A stretch of DNA of 13,558 nt, taken from positions 1-13,558 of the forward strand of contig CAYFTS010000068.1 of assembly GCA_964346135.1 (NCBI GenBank), read 5' to 3'. The stretch comes from B1-G15 sp964346135 (GTDB lineage: Archaea; Thermoproteota; Bathyarchaeia; Bathyarchaeales; Bathyarchaeaceae). The position numbers and the translations under genes are program-made. How positions within the stretch are numbered: the stretch's first letter is position 1; each line of letters starts with the position of its first letter. Shown here piece by piece: positions 1 to 4,680 of this stretch. A model generated the notes under the pieces. It saw only the letters and a list, made by a program, of their open reading frames with translations. It had not been told where the DNA came from and searched no databases.

Positions 1-44
1 AGCATTTTCCTCTTTCGAGCAATTTCTTCAAGGGAAAGTAGCAT
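1..44 (-). CDS. N-terminal fragment of a divergent gene, possibly an XRE-type HTH regulator (partial)
   Basis: An ATG at 44-42 on the minus strand opens a frame that runs off the window start, reading MLLSLEEIARKRKM and then Leu. The pattern S-L-E-E-I-x-x-x-R-K resembles the first helix of archaeal XRE-type helix-turn-helix proteins, some of which carry CBS domains. Only about 15 residues are visible, so the family is a guess. A TATA-like box (67-75) is centred about 27 bases upstream of the ATG, as expected for a leaderless archaeal mRNA, and there is no SD sequence. It is divergent from thrC. The sequence left of the window would settle its identity. Confidence 0.5.
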   Translation of the reverse strand, partial: MLLSLEEIARKRKM

Positions 45-66
45 AGTTTAAACTTGTTTGCAGAGT

Positions 67-75
67 CATATATTC
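67..75 (-). promoter_or_regulatory. TATA box for the divergent partial gene
   Basis: On the minus strand this reads GAATATATG. Its centre is about 27 bases from the ATG at 44, which predicts transcription starting at or next to the start codon (leaderless). The assignment rests on spacing and composition only. Confidence 0.4.
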
Positions 76-98
76 TTTTTGGAATAAAATTTTCAGAA

Positions 99-107
99 AA
101 ATATTAA
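99..107 (+). promoter_or_regulatory. TATA-like box for thrC
   Basis: The A/T-only stretch AAATATTAA is centred about 24 bases before the thrC ATG at 127. No SD precedes that ATG, so a leaderless transcript is the simplest reading. An ATG at 121 is followed at once by TAA and cannot be the start. Confidence 0.4.
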
Positions 108-126
108 TTGTGGAATTCCCATGTAA

Positions 127-1374
127 ATGAAGCTATTACAGGAGGCAACAAAAATAACACACATCAAATCCCTGAAATGCAGAGAATGTGGCAGAGAATA
201 CGCCCCAACAAAAATTTACGTCTGCGAAAACTGTTTCGGACCACTTGATGTTGTCTACAACTACAATTCTATAAACATTGACAAGAAAGAACTCCAAGAC
301 AAGCCGAAAACGGTTTGGCGATACTTTGAACTTCTGCCAATAGAAAACCCGTCAAATATTGTGGATTTAGGCGCGGGATACACGATTATGCACAAAGCTA
401 ACACATTGGCGAAAGCTTTAGGATTGAAAGAAGTTTACGTGAAAGACGACACCGTGAATCCAACATACTCATTCAAAGACAGACCAGCAACAGTTGCAGT
501 TTCCAAGGCTGTGGAGTTCGGTTCAAAAGCAGTTGGATGCGCCTCTACAGGCAACTTAGCTGCAGCCACAGCCGCACATGCAGCAAAAGCTGGATTGCCT
601 TGCTACATCTTCATTCCAAACACCATTGAATTAAACAAAATTGTGCAAGCCACAGCTTACGGAGCAAACATAATCGCTGTGAAAGGAACCTATGACGATG
701 CCAATGTACTTGCGGCTCAAGCCACTGAAATCTATGACTGGGCGTTCGTCAACATTAACATCCGCCCATACTATGTGGAAGGATCGAAAACTCTTGCCTT
801 CGAAACCTGTGAACAACTGGACTGGGGTCCTCCAGACCATGTTATAGTGCCAGTGGCAAGCGGAGCCCTTTTAGGTGCTATTCGTAGGGGTTTCGATGAG
901 TTCAAAAAGCTTGATCTCATTGAAAACTCAAAGATTCGAGTAACTGGCGCTCAGCCGCATGGTTGTTCTCCAGTGGTGGACGCTTTCAAATCAAAGAGTG
1001 ATAAAATATCTCTTGTGGAGCAACCTGACACAATAGCCAAGAGTTTAGCCGTAGGCAACCCGGGAGACGGAGTGTACGCTTTAAGGAATATAAGGGAAAC
1101 TGGAGGCGTAGCTGAATCCGCAACTAATGAGGAGATAGTTGATGCAATTAAGCTTCTTGCAAAAACTGAGGGAATTTTTACAGAGCCAGCGGGGGGAGTT
1201 ACGCTGGCTGTGTTGAAGAAGCTTGTAGAGTCTGGAATAGTTTCAACTGATGAAAAAATCGTGTGTTACGTGACGGGAAATGGATTGAAGGCACCTGAGT
1301 CTATTCTTGGACACGTTTCTAAACCCGTTGAAATTGAGCCTAGTTTAGAATCACTTACAACATTATTAACGTAG
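127..1374 (+). CDS. thrC: Threonine synthase, zinc-ribbon type (PLP-dependent)
   Basis: A fold-type II PLP enzyme expected to convert O-phosphohomoserine to threonine in the cytoplasm. Residues 18-36 form a zinc ribbon (C18, C21, C33, C36), typical of the archaeal threonine synthase branch. The PLP lysine is K117 in SFKDR, the phosphate-binding loop is STGNLAA (140-146), and the C-terminal part has the TEPAGG and TGNGLKAPE blocks. At 415 residues it has normal length. The start is the only usable ATG, since an ATG six bases upstream runs straight into TAA. Its stop lies 3 bases before a MoaD/ThiS-like gene, so the two are probably co-transcribed. This neighbour raises the alternative that the enzyme uses a protein thiocarboxylate as sulfur donor, as CysM does with CysO. 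Family is certain; substrate is inferred. Confidence 0.93.
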   Translation: MKLLQEATKITHIKSLKCRECGREYAPTKIYVCENCFGPLDVVYNYNSINIDKKELQDKPKTVWRYFELLPIENPSNIVDLGAGYTIMHKANTLAKALGLKEVYVKDDTVNPTYSFKDRPATVAVSKAVEFGSKAVGCASTGNLAAATAAHAAKAGLPCYIFIPNTIELNKIVQATAYGANIIAVKGTYDDANVLAAQATEIYDWAFVNINIRPYYVEGSKTLAFETCEQLDWGPPDHVIVPVASGALLGAIRRGFDEFKKLDLIENSKIRVTGAQPHGCSPVVDAFKSKSDKISLVEQPDTIAKSLAVGNPGDGVYALRNIRETGGVAESATNEEIVDAIKLLAKTEGIFTEPAGGVTLAVLKKLVESGIVSTDEKIVCYVTGNGLKAPESILGHVSKPVEIEPSLESLTTLLT

Positions 1375-1377
1375 GAG

Positions 1378-1668
1378 GTGTCTAAACTGGCGAAGGTGAA
1401 AGTGGTTTTTCCGTCTGTGATAGCAAGTGTAACAGCAGGTGAAAAGGAAACTGAGGTATCTGCTTCAACACTGGGTGAAGTCATTGATAGGCTTGTAGCT
1501 AAATATGGTGACGCATTAAAGCAAAGAATTTTTGACTCTTCTGGAAATCTTTCAAAATTTCTGAATTTCTACGTGAACGGCAGGAACATAAGTTTTCTAA
1601 AACAACTAGAGACTCAGCTGAACGATGGCGATAAGGTTTTAATACTTCCCACAGTGAGTGGAGGCTAA
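1378..1668 (+). CDS. MoaD/ThiS-family ubiquitin-like sulfur-carrier protein
   Basis: A 96-residue beta-grasp protein ending in VSGG, the di-glycine tail that E1-like enzymes adenylate and convert to a thiocarboxylate. Core features fit MoaD-like carriers: an N-terminal beta strand (KVKVVFPSVI), TLGEVIDRLVAKYG as the central helix, NFYVNGRNI, and LNDGDKVLILPTVSGG at the end. It could serve molybdopterin, tRNA thiolation, protein modification (SAMP-like) or amino-acid sulfur transfer; the thrC neighbour favours the last. The start is uncertain: GTG at 1378 overlaps the GGAGG sequence (1374-1378), whereas CTG at 1387 has ideal 8-base spacing and GTG at 1396 begins right at the first strand. No E1-like or JAMM protease gene is visible here. 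It converges with the AbrB-ACT gene, with 4 bases between their stops. Confidence 0.85.
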   Translation: MSKLAKVKVVFPSVIASVTAGEKETEVSASTLGEVIDRLVAKYGDALKQRIFDSSGNLSKFLNFYVNGRNISFLKQLETQLNDGDKVLILPTVSGG

Positions 1669-1672
1669 CTGA

Positions 1673-2083
1673 CTAGTAGGGAAAACTTCGAAACTCCACT
1701 GCTTTCACAGCGCCCGCTTTCAAAATCTTCTGTTTAAGTTCTTCTAGTTTACATTTACACCTAGAGATGTCAGCGATAGCGAACCACTCCGCTGATTTTC
1801 CTCTTCGCAGAGTTCTTGATTCGCTGGATAATAAGTCAACTCTGTTTTCCGCTAGCACTGCGGCAGCTTGTGCAAGCGCACCTAGAACGTCTTTGAACGT
1901 GATGCGGAATTCAACAAGTTTGGCTTCTGGGTCTGCGAAAGGAACGATTCGAACTTGTTTGTTGTCTAAATCAGCTATTAGCATGACGTACATGCCTTCG
2001 GAGAATTTTAAAGCATCGCGTATAGATGAGGGCATGGTTACTCTTCCTCTCGAGTCTACTCGAACTATTTCTGACATCCGCAT
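1673..2083 (-). CDS. AbrB/SpoVT-type DNA-binding protein with C-terminal ACT-like domain
   Basis: A probable transcription regulator. Numbered from the ATG at 2083, the N-terminal ~45 residues form an AbrB swapped-hairpin domain (VDSRGRVTMPSSIRDALKF, then a strand pair with VRIVPF). Residues ~55-136 resemble an ACT domain: FRITFKDVLGALAQAAAVLAENRVDLL, then a strand with SESRTL, then AEWFAIADISRC and VKAVEFRSF. ACT domains often bind amino acids, so it may sense one, which would suit its place beside thrC; that is inference. I chose the ATG at 2083 because GAAGG lies about 9 bases upstream; the frame also opens at a TTG (2092), which has GAAGG abutting it. An ATG at 2077 is also possible. It has its own promoter (2139-2146) and converges with the MoaD-like gene. 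Confidence 0.8.
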   Translation of the reverse strand: MRMSEIVRVDSRGRVTMPSSIRDALKFSEGMYVMLIADLDNKQVRIVPFADPEAKLVEFRITFKDVLGALAQAAAVLAENRVDLLSSESRTLRRGKSAEWFAIADISRCKCKLEELKQKILKAGAVKAVEFRSFPY

Positions 2084-2138
2084 AGTTTTCAACCTTCAAT
2101 AATAATTGAATGATACATTTTGTTAAGTCTTTGGTGAG

Positions 2139-2146
2139 CTTATAAG
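2139..2146 (-). promoter_or_regulatory. TATA box for the AbrB-ACT gene
   Basis: CTTATAAG, a palindromic TATA box, lies about 56 bases before the ATG at 2083 and predicts a leader of about 30 bases that includes the GAAGG sequence. Directly upstream, GACTAG occurs twice (2146-2151 and 2154-2159) with an 8-base period, a possible regulator site. Confidence 0.4.
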
Positions 2147-2252
2147 ACTAGCCGACTAGACTGTTAATAATTGTAATTCAACAGCAATTTTGCCGAATTT
2201 ACTATGCGCGCGCGTAAAACTAAAAGGTTATTCACTTAGTATGATTAGATGA

Positions 2253-2870
2253 TTAATTATTCAGAAAAACCATCAGACTAAGAACAAAGTAGTAGAGTTG
2301 ATAGGGAGTGACCCCTAATCTTTCAAGTAAACCTCTGTATTTACTCTTGATGAATATCCCTGAGATAATTATAAGAATGAGTGAAACTATAGCGGAAATG
2401 AGTGAATAGGTTGCAAAAGCGCTCCATACTTCTACCAACTGCAATCGAAACCACAGTGCCACCATCCCAGCAATTGTTAATAATCCCGATCCGACCACAA
2501 GAATTAGATGCATCTTCCCCCTGAGAGTTATTATTTCACCCCCAGCATCAAGAGGGAAGAAGAGAGCAACGAGTATCCCAAAAACTGAACTAGTCAAAAA
2601 TAAAATAGGCCCTACAATTGAACCTTCCCCATTGTTTATCCCCTCATGTAACCCAATGTAAAATACAAACAACAAAACACTAGAAGTAATAATGAAAGAT
2701 TGCATTAGCCCTTTGTTAGGAGCGCTAACTGCAAACAGTGAACTTATATCATCTCGAATATGACTATAATCCCGTTGCAAAATGCCCCCAAGAATCCACA
2801 TGACTGTATATACGATTGGACTAAGCATTCCACAAATTGCCAAAATCTGAAAAATATTCATAATTTTCAC
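2253..2870 (-). CDS. DUF998-type six-helix membrane protein
   Basis: A 205-residue integral membrane protein with about six hydrophobic segments (roughly residues 7-29, 56-75, 85-105, 118-140, 148-172, 186-203). After the first helix, the HIRDDISSL motif matches the D-x-x-S-L signature of DUF998 proteins, and the FFPLDAGG loop after helix 3 also fits that family. The biochemical function of DUF998 is unknown and I assign none. The start is GTG at 2870, with ATG at 2861 (residue 4) an equally good alternative. A TATA-like box about 27 bases upstream supports a leaderless or nearly leaderless start. It is separated from TFS by 160 bases and seems to be its own unit. Confidence 0.75.
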   Translation of the reverse strand: MKIMNIFQILAICGMLSPIVYTVMWILGGILQRDYSHIRDDISSLFAVSAPNKGLMQSFIITSSVLLFVFYIGLHEGINNGEGSIVGPILFLTSSVFGILVALFFPLDAGGEIITLRGKMHLILVVGSGLLTIAGMVALWFRLQLVEVWSAFATYSLISAIVSLILIIISGIFIKSKYRGLLERLGVTPYQLYYFVLSLMVFLNN

Positions 2871-2896
2871 GTTCTGATGTTTAGGTCAATTCTTCA

Positions 2897-2905
2897 CTTA
2901 AATGC
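2897..2905 (-). promoter_or_regulatory. TATA-like box for the DUF998 gene
   Basis: The minus strand reads CATTTAAGT, centred about 30 bases before the GTG at 2870. A GCGCGC element (2909-2914) abuts it on the upstream side, where a transcription-factor-B site or an operator would lie. Confidence 0.35.
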
Positions 2906-3030
2906 CGTGCGCGCAAAGTTTTTTCATTCTAAACTACAGATTAGGTTTGGTGCGCTCATGCCTATTTTGTGATATTTACATGTTTCTAGAACTCTCTTTC
3001 TGAAGTTGGCTTTAATTTCTGGAAAGGCGC

Positions 3031-3378
3031 TTAGCTGGACTCTCGGAATGTGTAGTTGCATCTTGTGCATCTGAAAAACTGTGTTGAGGACTCTTCCAAC
3101 CTTCTAATTTGGACACTCCATGCGTAGGCCAGATTATTTCCACATTTAGGACATTCTGTCCTAACTGTAGGCAAGGTGCGTAGCTTTTGTTCCCTTCTCC
3201 CTATTACCGTTATGCCTCCTTGAGGAAGGTGTTCTAAAACTTTGGGAACAGTCGTCATGGGACGGGTTGCCCGCTTTTCGTAGCCACACTTTAGACATGA
3301 AAGCAGGAGAGCAACATTCCTTCCCTCCTTTTTCTTTAGTGGAGTCAATTTTGTTCCACAATTAGGGCAAAAGTCCAT
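3031..3378 (-). CDS. tfs: Transcription factor S (archaeal TFIIS-like RNA polymerase cleavage factor)
   Basis: A 115-residue protein with two zinc ribbons: C4, C7, C28, C31 (FCPNCG ... CLKCGYE) and C76, C79, C104, C107 (ECPKCGN ... RCTRCNYTF). This is the layout of archaeal TFS, which enters the RNA polymerase funnel and stimulates cleavage of backtracked transcripts. The hairpin reads QIRRLEESSTQFF; the catalytic acidic pair, normally Asp-Glu, is Glu-Glu (95-96). I chose the ATG at 3378 because TFS proteins begin with M-x-F-C-P-x-C-G and a GGAG lies 9 bases upstream. The frame stays open to an ATG at 3423, which would add 15 residues and overlap the upstream gene by 13 bases. It probably shares a transcript with the zinc-ribbon gene before it. 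Confidence 0.85.
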   Translation of the reverse strand: MDFCPNCGTKLTPLKKKEGRNVALLLSCLKCGYEKRATRPMTTVPKVLEHLPQGGITVIGRREQKLRTLPTVRTECPKCGNNLAYAWSVQIRRLEESSTQFFRCTRCNYTFRESS

Positions 3379-3410
3379 TCTACGGCTCTCCTTCTTCCCT
3401 GTCTTCTTGT

Positions 3411-3728
3411 TTAGTTCTTCCATATGCTCCGCGACGTCAGTTCATAGCTTGTGTGTCCATTTCTTTTTCTTTCACGTTTCTTTGGGTTACTTCGGCTCTT
3501 TCTTCTTGATGGGCTCCTCTTTTCTGGTTCAAACAGACTTAGTTGATTTGCTTCAAGAATGGACCTAATCTCAAAGTTTATGGGTACGTATGCCAACTTT
3601 TTACCGCAAGTGGGGCATTTGCCATCGTAACTCTGAATAATTTCATCGGGAGACTTTAGTTCTTCTATACTCTCATAAAGAGTGGCACCGCACCTGTGAC
3701 AAAACACCAGTTGAGGCAACCATCTCAC
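3411..3728 (-). CDS. Zinc-ribbon protein with basic C-terminal tail, function unknown
   Basis: A 105-residue protein with one zinc-binding unit, C10/C13 (FCHRCG) and C38/C41 (CPTCG), joined by an acidic linker. Residues 68-90 are strongly basic (RRKSRS, PKKRERKRN) and look disordered, which suggests contact with nucleic acid or an RNA-rich complex. I do not recognise a named family. The start is GTG at 3728; an ATG at 3736 is out of frame and soon meets TGA. The SD is weak (GGGG two bases before). Its 3' end adjoins tfs, so a role near the transcription machinery is plausible but unproven. Confidence 0.65.
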   Translation of the reverse strand: MRWLPQLVFCHRCGATLYESIEELKSPDEIIQSYDGKCPTCGKKLAYVPINFEIRSILEANQLSLFEPEKRSPSRRKSRSNPKKRERKRNGHTSYELTSRSIWKN

Positions 3729-3749
3729 AACCCCATGTATTTCGAAAGT

Positions 3750-3772
3750 AAAAAAAGAGTTAAAAGAGAAAA
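3750..3772 (-). terminator. Candidate T-tract terminator after the micropeptide genes
   Basis: On the minus strand three T runs follow one another (4, 4 and 7 T) about 17 to 39 bases after the stop of the lysine-rich peptide. T-rich tracts without a hairpin terminate archaeal RNA polymerase, so this could end the micropeptide transcript, or attenuate it before the zinc-ribbon gene. Confidence 0.3.
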
Positions 3773-3788
3773 CTTTGGCTAATTCTTC

Positions 3789-3836
3789 TTACTTTTTCTT
3801 ACCTTTGCTTTTTTTCTTCCCTTTTTTCTTAGACAT
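3789..3836 (-). CDS. Putative 15-residue lysine-rich micropeptide
   Basis: The ATG at 3836-3834 opens a frame reading MSKKKGKKKSKGKKK, then TAA at 3791-3789. Eleven... of its residues other than Met, Ser and Gly are all lysine. It begins 4 bases after the stop of the acidic micropeptide, so translational coupling is possible; GGAG inside the end of the upstream ORF lies 10 bases before the ATG. It could be a tiny nucleic-acid-binding or ribosome-associated peptide, but the match to any family is unknown. The alternative is a chance frame in a polypurine tract, since AAA and AAG codons are easily produced there. Confidence 0.35.
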   Translation of the reverse strand: MSKKKGKKKSKGKKK

Positions 3837-3840
3837 TACC

Positions 3841-3900
3841 TTACCACTCCTCTTCTTCTTCCTCTTCCTTCTCGTCCCATTCTTCCTCTTCACGCCTCAT
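3841..3900 (-). CDS. Putative 19-residue acidic micropeptide
   Basis: The ATG at 3900-3898 reads MRREEEEWDEKEEEEEEEW, then TAA. A strong SD (GGAGGAGG, 3909-3916) sits 8 bases before the ATG, and a TATA-like AAGCTTATTAAG (3949-3960) stands a proper distance upstream, so promoter, SD and start line up as in a real gene. Twelve residues are Glu, with two Trp. Opposite charge to the next ORF hints that the two peptides may pair, but nothing known supports that. The alternative is a purine-rich regulatory or structural tract. Confidence 0.4.
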   Translation of the reverse strand: MRREEEEWDEKEEEEEEEW

Positions 3901-3908
3901 TGTTCTTT

Positions 3909-3916
3909 CCTCCTCC
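3909..3916 (-). promoter_or_regulatory. Strong Shine-Dalgarno before the acidic micropeptide
   Basis: GGAGGAGG on the minus strand, 8 bases before the ATG at 3900. It is one of the strongest SD sequences in the window and is the main reason to take the tiny ORF seriously. Confidence 0.45.
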
Positions 3917-3948
3917 TGTTTTGTCCAAATGGCTTAGCTTAAGACCTT

Positions 3949-3960
3949 CTTAATAAGCTT
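3949..3960 (-). promoter_or_regulatory. TATA-like box for the micropeptide unit
   Basis: AAGCTTATTAAG on the minus strand predicts transcription starting near 3928. It overlaps a perfect 12-base palindrome, AATAAGCTTATT (3952-3963), lying between two divergent promoters, which is a natural place for the neighbouring Lrp-type regulator to bind. That binding is inferred. Confidence 0.35.
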
Positions 3961-3990
3961 ATTGGTAATGGTAAAGAACTCTTAAAGACA

Positions 3991-3999
3991 GATATATTA
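3991..3999 (+). promoter_or_regulatory. TATA box for the Lrp/AsnC gene
   Basis: GATATATTA is a good archaeal TATA box but lies only 4-12 bases before the ATG at 4003. A start of transcription 25 or so bases on would fall near 4021-4024, where in-frame TTG (4021) and GTG (4024) occur, so the true protein start may be one of these. Confidence 0.4.
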
Positions 4000-4002
4000 A
4001 TC

Positions 4003-4467
4003 ATGGACACTTCTTATATATTGGTGACAAACTTGAGTGAAAAGCTGGACGAAATAGATATGGGAATTGTAGAGCACCTCAGGGGAAACGCCCGCAGCAC
4101 CTTCGTGGAAATCGGCAAGGCACTAGGCGTCTCAGACGCCACCGTCTACAACCGAGTGAAGCGCCTCACGGAGATGGGCGTCGTAAAGAAGTTCACCATA
4201 GAGGTCGACGAAGCTGCCATAGGTAGAGGAACATCTGGTTTCATATTGGTAAGCGTGAAGCCTGGCACCGTTAAAGAAGTCTCCCAACATCTAGTGGAAA
4301 TCGAGAGGATTAGCGAGGTCCATGAGATTCATGGATCAGAAGATCTCATCGTGAAGGTTGGAGCAAAAAATTTACGTAAGCTGCGATCCGTAATCTTGAA
4401 GGTCAGGGAAATCCCCGATGTTGTTCAAACCGAGTTCATCCCGATCTTTAAGACTTGGAAGAGCTAA
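4003..4467 (+). CDS. Lrp/AsnC-family transcription regulator
   Basis: A DNA-binding regulator of the feast/famine family. Residues ~15-65 form the winged helix-turn-helix: LDEIDMGIVEHLRGNARSTF, then EIGKALGVSDATVYNRVKRL and GVVKKFTIEV. Residues ~75-154 form the RAM effector domain (GFILVSVKPG, VHEIHGSEDLIVKV, and a final strand with VVQTEFIP), which in relatives oligomerises and binds amino acids. At 154 residues it has normal length. The ATG at 4003 gives the longest frame, but the TATA box position suggests a leaderless start at GTG 4024 or TTG 4021/4033; most family members begin only a few residues before LDEID. It lies directly upstream of the histidine operon on the same strand, so it may regulate that operon or itself; this is inference from position. 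Confidence 0.88.
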   Translation: MDTSYILVTNLSEKLDEIDMGIVEHLRGNARSTFVEIGKALGVSDATVYNRVKRLTEMGVVKKFTIEVDEAAIGRGTSGFILVSVKPGTVKEVSQHLVEIERISEVHEIHGSEDLIVKVGAKNLRKLRSVILKVREIPDVVQTEFIPIFKTWKS

Positions 4468-4585
4468 AGTTCTTCACAGACTTGTTAAAAACTTCTTATG
4501 ATGAACCGAAGCGCGCGTTTTAACATGTTATGCTTGGCTTCCATTTAGGTCTTGCGGAGTTAATTAGAGGTCGAAATTAGGAAGG

Positions 4586-4593
4586 TTTATAAG
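4586..4593 (+). promoter_or_regulatory. TATA box of the histidine operon
   Basis: TTTATAAG, preceded by purines (GAAGG) in the transcription-factor-B site position, predicts transcription starting near 4615. No other convincing promoter lies between the Lrp gene and hisZ, and gene spacing downstream suggests this promoter could serve the whole his operon. Confidence 0.5.
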
Positions 4594-4615
4594 TTTTATG
4601 TGTGTATGATATGGG

Positions 4616-4628
4616 TTGTGACCCACAA
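4616..4628. promoter_or_regulatory. Perfect inverted repeat at the predicted his transcription start (candidate operator)
   Basis: TTGTG-ACC-CACAA is a perfect 5-base inverted repeat with a 3-base spacer, nested with TGGGT-TGTG-ACCCA (4612-4625). It straddles the position where transcription should start relative to the TATA box, a typical place for a repressor to block RNA polymerase. The first repeat is of a size a dimeric helix-turn-helix protein binds. The second could instead form a small hairpin at the mRNA 5' end. Confidence 0.35.
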
Positions 4629-4653
4629 ATTGCCCATGGAGGTCAAAAATTGA
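4618..4653 (+). other. Short leader ORF before hisZ
   Basis: GTG at 4618, close to the predicted transcription start, opens an 11-codon frame (VTHKLPMEVKN) ending at TGA 4651-4653; an internal ATG lies at 4636. It is in the same frame as hisZ, and the hisZ frame stays open from the codon after this TGA. It contains one His codon and no run of His codons, so it is not a classical bacterial his attenuator peptide. It could couple ribosomes to the GGAGG at 4660, or be chance. Confidence 0.25.
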
Positions 4654-4659
4654 CAAAAC

Positions 4660-4664
4660 GGAGG
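4660..4664 (+). promoter_or_regulatory. Shine-Dalgarno upstream of hisZ with unusual spacing
   Basis: GGAGG lies 16 bases before the CTG at 4681 that best fits the protein start. No ATG, GTG or TTG in the hisZ frame lies within reach. It marks translation beginning in this area even though the exact start codon is unclear. Confidence 0.4.
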
Positions 4665-4680
4665 ACTAACGTTCACAAAC

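Noticed and set aside
1767..2102. A 111-residue plus-strand frame opposite the AbrB-ACT gene
   Set aside because: It is Ser/Thr-rich with no domain, while the minus strand has a clear AbrB signature.
2146..2159. GACTAG direct repeat as a mobile-element target duplication
   Set aside because: The copies are only 2 bases apart with nothing inserted between; a regulator site or chance is more likely.
4498..4548. Short plus-strand ORF (about 16 codons from ATG 4498) before the his promoter
   Set aside because: It has no SD and no TATA box at a suitable distance, and its sequence resembles no known peptide.
4651..4653. In-frame TGA before hisZ as a selenocysteine or recoded codon
   Set aside because: The residues before it (VTHKLPMEVKN) do not resemble any HisZ N-terminus, and the family start falls after the TGA. 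A leader ORF plus a rare start codon, or a base error, is simpler.
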